A stretch of 64,000 bases of DNA, taken from Raphanus sativus (Eukaryota; Streptophyta; Magnoliopsida; Brassicales; Brassicaceae). Below, piece after piece: positions 59,607 through 64,000 of the stretch. The notes beneath the pieces are model-generated. The model made no database searches. It had not been told where the DNA came from and was given only the letters and a program-made list of their open reading frames with translations. The stretch covers positions 5,392,668 to 5,456,667 of the forward strand of contig NC_079519.1 in NCBI RefSeq assembly GCF_000801105.2, in the 5' to 3' direction. Positions within the stretch are counted from its first letter, which is position 1. Every line of letters starts with the position of its first letter. Made by a program: the position numbers and the translations under genes.

Positions 59607-60413
59607 TAGGGATGTCAACTGGACACTCTGTCCATGGACGTCCATGTCCAAATTAATATGGACTAATATGGACATGTCCAAATTTGTCCAAAATATTTTG
59701 TTGTCCAACTGGACAACGCCCAAATACGCCCAAAGATCAATGGACAAGACCAAATGGACATGGGCCGTCCAAATCATTAAAATGTCTAGGGTTTTTAATT
59801 GGGGAAAAATCATTTTTTTCATTTTGCCGTCACTCTTATCTCTCAATCTCATCTCTCTCGATCTCAACTCTCAAGCTCTCCATGACTCCATCTCTCTCGA
59901 TCTCGAGCTTTCCTCTCTGACGAAAACCCATCTCCGTCGAGCTCTCTCTCTCTTCTCCGACGAGCTCTCTCTCGATCTCAAGCTCTCTCTATCTTCTCAT
60001 TGTAAACCCATGTTTTTTCTCTTGTTTTTTTCTTCAGACAGCCCAGATTCTTACAAGGCTTCCAGGTCACAAAGCTTCTGTCATCGACTTCGCTCTCTGT
60101 CTCTTCGTGGTGGGTTCGCTACTTCGCGTGGGCGTAAAGAGTTGATGGGAAATCGCTGTTCTAGAACTGGACATCAAGACCAGATTTGGGCGTAATGAGT
60201 AATGTTTTTTAAATCAAGTTGGCGAACTGGACTCCATGGACAGTCCAACTGGACATAGTCCTATTTGGACATGGACTATTTGGACATGGTCCTATTTGGA
60301 CATGGACTATTTGGACATGGACATATTTGGACATCAAGACCAAAAACGCCCAAAAAAAAAAAGCCCATCTGGACATGTCCAATTCTGTCCGGACAGCCCA
60401 ATTGACATCCCTA
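59607..60413. mobile_element. Non-autonomous hAT element, exact 8-bp target duplication
   Basis: Perfect terminal repeats TAGGGATGTCAA...TTGACATCCCTA are flanked on both sides by GTCCTAAG (59599-59606 and 60414-60421). Both subterminal regions are arrays of TGGACATGGAC-type motifs. The middle (59820-60190) is CT-rich, like a plant 5' leader (repeated TCTCTCGATCTC), and may be captured host sequence. The 183-codon open frame across it (59644-60195) is probably not a protein. Confidence 0.88.
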
Positions 60414-60421
60414 GTCCTAAG

Positions 60422-61418
60422 TATATATAACAGTAAATACAAGTAGACTACTTTTTTTTTGAAAAAAAGGCTACAAGATGACTACTTGAATATGAATAAA
60501 ATGTGACAGTTAAGAAAAAATGTGACAGTTAAACCTTGAATAAGATCAAATTGTCTATATCTTACAAATCTATTCATAATTAGAATATCATAAGAGAGAT
60601 GCCTCGTTCAATCTATATAGATTATCTACAGTAGCAATTAACAAACAAATGTTCCGTCGTCCATTGTCGAGTATGTGACTACCATTAAGAAAGATTCTAG
60701 AGATTTAAACTCTACATTCAAGGAATGTAACCATAACCACAAAGTTACAACCTTTTCTCATCAGAGTAGAGAACAATATAAGAATGTTACAGAAATTTTC
60801 AATATGAGCACTATAATTAAAAACCTGCAAGCTTATTCAGTAAAAAGCTCAAAGCAGATAATCACATTTCATCTCCGCCACAGCTTCTTAGCTACGAGAA
60901 GTTTGCATTGTTGAAAATCCAGTAGATAGAGACCAAAACAGCAAATCTATCTCTGCTAGTCGAAGAAATAGTGGAGCTGTTGAATCTATCTCGCCGGTAG
61001 CGCGCGAGCAACACCAAGGCATCTTCAGGGTGGACAATACGAGAAAGACGACAATGCACAAAGTGTGGAATTGCTCCTGAGTGTTGGTAGAAGACAGAAA
61101 ATTCTAGTTATGCATTTCCAAAAGACTTTCTATTTTAGAATTTTCAAAATTTTATTTTTAAAGTTTTAAAGTGTTTTTCTTTAAGCGGATGTATCCAAGT
61201 GAGAGTTTTAGGTAATTTGTATTAAAATGACAAATACACTGTTATTCAAATATAAATTTTAAAAATTCATTTAAAATTTACTATTATTGAACTTGACATT
61301 TCGTAAAGTACTCTGGAATCCACTGTTACTGAAAATATTTTAAGTTGTGAAGTTATAAAAATTTTAGGTGATTTTAAGCTGTTTGAGTGGAAAGCTTAAA
61401 AAAAATTTAGGTGATTTT
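60422..61418. other. Distal flank of copy C unit and AT-rich spacer
   Basis: To about 61000 this aligns with the distal flanks of the other units. After that it is AT-rich. A short direct repeat, TTTTAGGTGATTTTAA, occurs just before the hairpin (about 61361-61376 and 61406-61420). Confidence 0.45.
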
Positions 61419-61764
61419 AAAGCAATCCTAAGCCAAAAAAAACAGAGGAGAGCTTAAATTGAAGACTTTTTAGAAGCTGAGATAATCCATACTCATGAGT
61501 CAGACAGATTTGCTCTTGGTCTTGGTCTTCTAGGAAGAATGAAAAGAGATCGAATGTAAATGCATGTGTTTATAAAGTCCACGACATGCTTGATTACCTT
61601 TTCGTGGACTTTATAAACACATGCATTTACATTCGATCTCTTTTCATTCTTCCTAGAAGACCAAGACCAAGAGCAAATCTGGCTGACTCATGAGTATGGA
61701 TTATCTCAGCTTCTAAAGTCTTCAATTTAAGCTCTCCTCTGTTTTTTTGGCTTAGGATTGCTTT
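61419..61764. repeat. Near-perfect hairpin: 166/163-bp arms, 17-bp loop
   Basis: The left arm 61419-61584 and right arm 61602-61764 are reverse complements. The only differences are one substitution (CAGACAG against CAGCCAG), a 2-base length change in a T run and a 1-base change in an A run. The loop is 61585-61601. Stem sequence is not low-complexity; it includes CTTGGTCTTGGTCTTCTAGG and GATCGAATGTAAATGCATGT. Such a transcript would fold into a stem of about 160 bp. It could be a young MIRNA or hairpin-siRNA locus, or a foldback transposon. No target duplication was seen. One arm reads briefly as protein (LEDQDQEQIWLTHEYGLSQ), so an inverted copy of a gene fragment is possible. Confidence 0.9.
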
Positions 61765-62263
61765 TCTTTCAAACTTTTTGTACAAGTACAAACATTCTCA
61801 TTTGATAAATGAAATTCACATTCTTATAAAAAAACAAAATATAGTTTTTTTCTCTAATCTGGTAACGTAAAAACTTAATGTTAACAACAGTCGCAGTTTT
61901 ATAATTAATCCAACTCTCAGACTATATTCTTTTTAATCAATCTCAAAAATTTAATTATATCTTTTTCTCTCTCTGTTTTCCAAGTTGACAAGTTTTGTGT
62001 TAACAAAAGATGGACTCTGTGGCAAGTAAATTTGTAAACTGATGTCCTTAGGTCTTTGAAGAAGTGTCATATTTAAACTGATTGAAGAAACTTAGTATCC
62101 CTCCACGTCTTAGAACAAATATAAAGCTACACTGATCCTAAATAAAATCACTCACAGTTTTGAAATATTATACCTGAAAACTGGGAGACTACTACTAAAA
62201 CATAACCGAGATTCATATCAAATATAAAGGAACTCTCATTCACTAACATTTGTGTATAGACAC
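61765..62263. other. AT-rich spacer, 3' flank of the PAH-like gene
   Basis: It should hold the polyadenylation region of the minus-strand gene at 62264. Nothing else was recognised. Confidence 0.4.
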
Positions 62264-63100
62264 TTACACCGTACTTGTTTTCGCCCTTGTCATCTCCTCA
62301 TGCGTATACTGCAACATAGGTAACATATATGTTGCCGTAAGCTTCGGATGTGCCTTATATTCTCGTGGCACCCCCTTACCTCTGTATAACCATTCCAAGA
62401 CTCTGTTAAATCCTAGTGGAGGCTTCTCAAAGCTGTTCGGATATTGACCAAACCTAATAACAGCAGCTAGGTCATGCATGAGCATATCCTCCTTCATAAG
62501 TTTGTCCTTGAGGCAAGGCTGGCTCCTCTTCTGCGATGCAACGTCGGGATCATAAGGACTGTCCAAATAGTACTTCTCGTTTATCTGATACGATGGCGTG
62601 ACCTCCACGCTTTCTTCGCGGGAACCGTCTAAGAACGTTTCAAACTCCTCTTTTAGAGACGTGTCTTGGCATATAATCTCGTCGAGTTGTTCCATCAGAG
62701 TCTCGATATCATCTGACAACGCTAACGCACTTATAAACGCTTTGTACACACTCTTGCCTAGGGCTTCGATTTTCTTGAAGAACCCTATCGTACGCTCCAT
62801 GTCTGATTCCGCGTTGTCTTTCTTCGTCTCATTGTTTCTTATTACAGGAGAGGCAAAACCCGATTTAAGCTGATGGAACTCGTCGAGTAAACCTTTGTGA
62901 TCACAGAGAATCGAAAGGAGACTGTTTTCGAGTCTGGTGTAGGTTTGATAACCAGATCGATAACGCTGAATCGCAGAGCAGAATCGATTGAATATGCCTG
63001 TTCCATCGTCGGCCTGTTTCAGTTTCACCATGAACTCGAAGATTCTTTGAGTCTCTTCCTCCGAATAATCAGTCAGAGTTTGATAAGACAAGTTTCTCAT
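62264..63100 (-). CDS. Small protein with PAH-like (Sin3-type) repeats
   Basis: A single-exon, 278-residue protein. Residues of about 10-80 fit the paired amphipathic helix pattern (FNRFCSAIQRYRSGYQTYTR, then LLSILCDHKGLLDEFHQL). A second weaker copy follows at about 110-160 (KSVYKAFISALALSDDIETL, then ICQDTSLKEEFETFL). The C-terminal third (VLEWLYRGKGVPREYKAHPK region) was not recognised. PAH domains are the interaction modules of Sin3-type co-repressors. Arabidopsis also has several short PAH-only proteins, and this looks like one, far shorter than Sin3-like (SNL) proteins and without their HDAC-interaction core. TATAAAT on the minus strand (63207-63201) is well placed for a start near 63170. 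Assignment to the PAH family is by pattern and not certain. Confidence 0.65.
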   Translation of the reverse strand: MRNLSYQTLTDYSEEETQRIFEFMVKLKQADDGTGIFNRFCSAIQRYRSGYQTYTRLENSLLSILCDHKGLLDEFHQLKSGFASPVIRNNETKKDNAESDMERTIGFFKKIEALGKSVYKAFISALALSDDIETLMEQLDEIICQDTSLKEEFETFLDGSREESVEVTPSYQINEKYYLDSPYDPDVASQKRSQPCLKDKLMKEDMLMHDLAAVIRFGQYPNSFEKPPLGFNRVLEWLYRGKGVPREYKAHPKLTATYMLPMLQYTHEEMTRAKTSTV

Positions 63101-63200
63101 GATTGTTGTTGTTGTTGCTTTCTTGTCTCTACTATCGATGAGCGGCTTTGAGTTTTATGATGAATTGAACGAATGAAGAGGGGGTGGTAACGAGTAGTGT

Positions 63201-63207
63201 ATTTATA
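63201..63207 (-). promoter_or_regulatory. TATA box of the PAH-like gene
   Basis: AGTATAAATAC on the minus strand, about 100 bp upstream of the ATG at 63100. Confidence 0.5.
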
Positions 63208-63509
63208 CTAGTGTAGGTCTCTTTGCTTATTTCCTTTTTTGTTTTGTTTTTGCATTTATCCTGATATACCAGAGTTACATTTATTTTATAGTTCCTAGTC
63301 CTGTTTGCGTTTATAATATTTCCTTTTTTAGTCGGAATTTTCCGTAATGTTATGGATGAGGTTGTTTGATATTTTTTTTTTTTGATATTACTGTACTTAA
63401 ATATGATATTTTATTAACTTTTAATTTATGGAGACAAAAATATTTGCATAAGAAAAGAAATCGATATACAGTATGTAATTCTATAGGTTAAATATTTCTA
63501 ATCTATGTA
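63208..63509. other. Upstream spacer
   Basis: Promoter side of the PAH-like gene. AT- and T-rich with no other feature seen. Confidence 0.4.
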
Positions 63510-63623
63510 TCAAGAAAGCGTGATTGGCATATTCAAGCAAATTGTGCGGTTACTGGAGAAGGATTGTATGATAGGCTTCATGGATTGCTCAGCAAGTTAC
63601 AGGTAAAGCTACAAAGTTAAAAG
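63510..63623 (+). pseudogene. ARF-type small GTPase C-terminal fragment
   Basis: The plus strand reads KRDWHIQANCAVTGEGLYDR, then LHGLLSKLQVKLQS and a stop at 63618-63620. This matches the C-terminal segment of ARF GTPases (family pattern RHWxIQxxxAxTGEGLYxGLDWL). The nucleotide-binding part was not found within the 500 bases upstream, which are AT-rich, so this is a fragment or the last exon of a badly decayed copy. A GT immediately after the LSKLQ codons could be a splice donor. Sequence after 63620 to the window end was not identified. Confidence 0.55.
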
Positions 63624-64000
63624 AAGAGAAAAACAGAGTATTCTTCTTTGTTTCTTACTCTAAACCCTTAGCTGGATTTCATCTTCTTCATCGTGAACAT
63701 TGAGGTTATATGGCAGGATATCTCTTCATGGTATGTCTTTTGCTTCTCTTCACTCTTCTCTTTGATTTCATCTGAAGATCTGTAGATGAGTTTTGCTTTG
63801 ATTTACTTTTGCAGAATCGAAACCCTTATAAACGTAACTGGTATCTGTATCTGAAGTTTTCTCTGTTGTTGTTTGTTGTAACTCAGGAGTGTTTTATTCT
63901 GGGTTCCACGAGTTCACCTTTTTTTTGTCAGGAGATGCAGCTTCATTGTAATTTGCTTATCGGTGATTTAAAAGTTCTAGGTGTCAGTTTCATAATTGAC
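63624..64000. other. Window end, nothing secure
   Basis: CT-rich sequence with short open stretches that resembles a plant 5' leader or introns. No exon was recognised, and the window ends here. Confidence 0.35.

Noticed and set aside
59644..60195. 183-codon open frame
   Set aside because: It runs through the TGGACATGG repeat array of an hAT element and a CT-rich leader-like stretch. The translation is repetitive and hydrophobic, with no domain.
1..64000. CRISPR arrays, bacterial operons, rRNA or tRNA genes
   Set aside because: None seen; gene structure with introns and element types shows plant nuclear DNA.

Overview
This is nuclear DNA from a plant of the mustard family, most likely Brassica or a close relative. 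Several intron-containing genes translate into proteins I recognise from memory as very close to Arabidopsis thaliana proteins. The spaces between genes are AT-rich and full of Brassicaceae-type Helitrons, hAT elements, MITEs and LINE fragments. No database search was run; family names rest on recognition of motifs and exon structure.

Layout. 1-4.4 kb: transposon-rich, with a MITE, a small foldback, a broken MATH/coiled-coil gene and a Mutator-like element holding captured exons. 4.5-14.2 kb: a conserved gene block. It holds a TTM1-type P-loop/CYTH enzyme (minus), divergent from the chloroplast protease gene SPPA (plus), then a small secreted duplicated-cysteine protein (plus) and a strictosidine synthase-like gene (minus). 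From memory, TTM1, SPPA and a strictosidine synthase-like gene are also consecutive on Arabidopsis chromosome 1 (At1g73980, At1g73990, At1g74000). 14.7-15.9 kb: a complete-looking Helitron. 16.6-58.6 kb: six intronless L-type lectin receptor kinase genes, all on the minus strand and all of the LecRK-I type. Five are open and the first (16.6-18.7 kb) has a frameshift. Two resemble the DORN1/LecRK-I.9 type, one is intermediate, and three form a close group. 61.4-61.8 kb: a 346-bp, almost perfect hairpin. 62.3-63.1 kb: a single-exon gene with PAH-like (Sin3-type) repeats. The last 500 bases hold a piece of an ARF-type GTPase.

The kinase cluster grew by duplication of units of several kb, and the paralogous flanks can still be aligned by eye. 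That allows some insertions to be dated and delimited exactly by comparing a filled site in one copy with the empty site in another. Cases are a 1.93-kb TIR element carrying captured RABF2/ARA7 exons (19.4-21.4 kb), a Helitron (34.0-36.1 kb) and an hAT element (46.9-47.5 kb). Further insertions with exact or near-exact target-site duplications are two hAT elements, two 5'-truncated LINEs and one short solo LTR.

The kinases are predicted plasma-membrane receptors (signal peptide, legume-lectin ectodomain, one membrane span, cytosolic RD kinase). The housekeeping block (mitochondrial-surface TTM1, chloroplast SPPA, secreted propeller protein) is functionally unrelated to the kinases. The most unusual objects are the 61.4-kb hairpin, the gene-capturing TIR element at 19.4 kb, the gene-fragment Helitron at 41-44.7 kb and the 1.46-kb long-armed inverted repeat at 52.9 kb.
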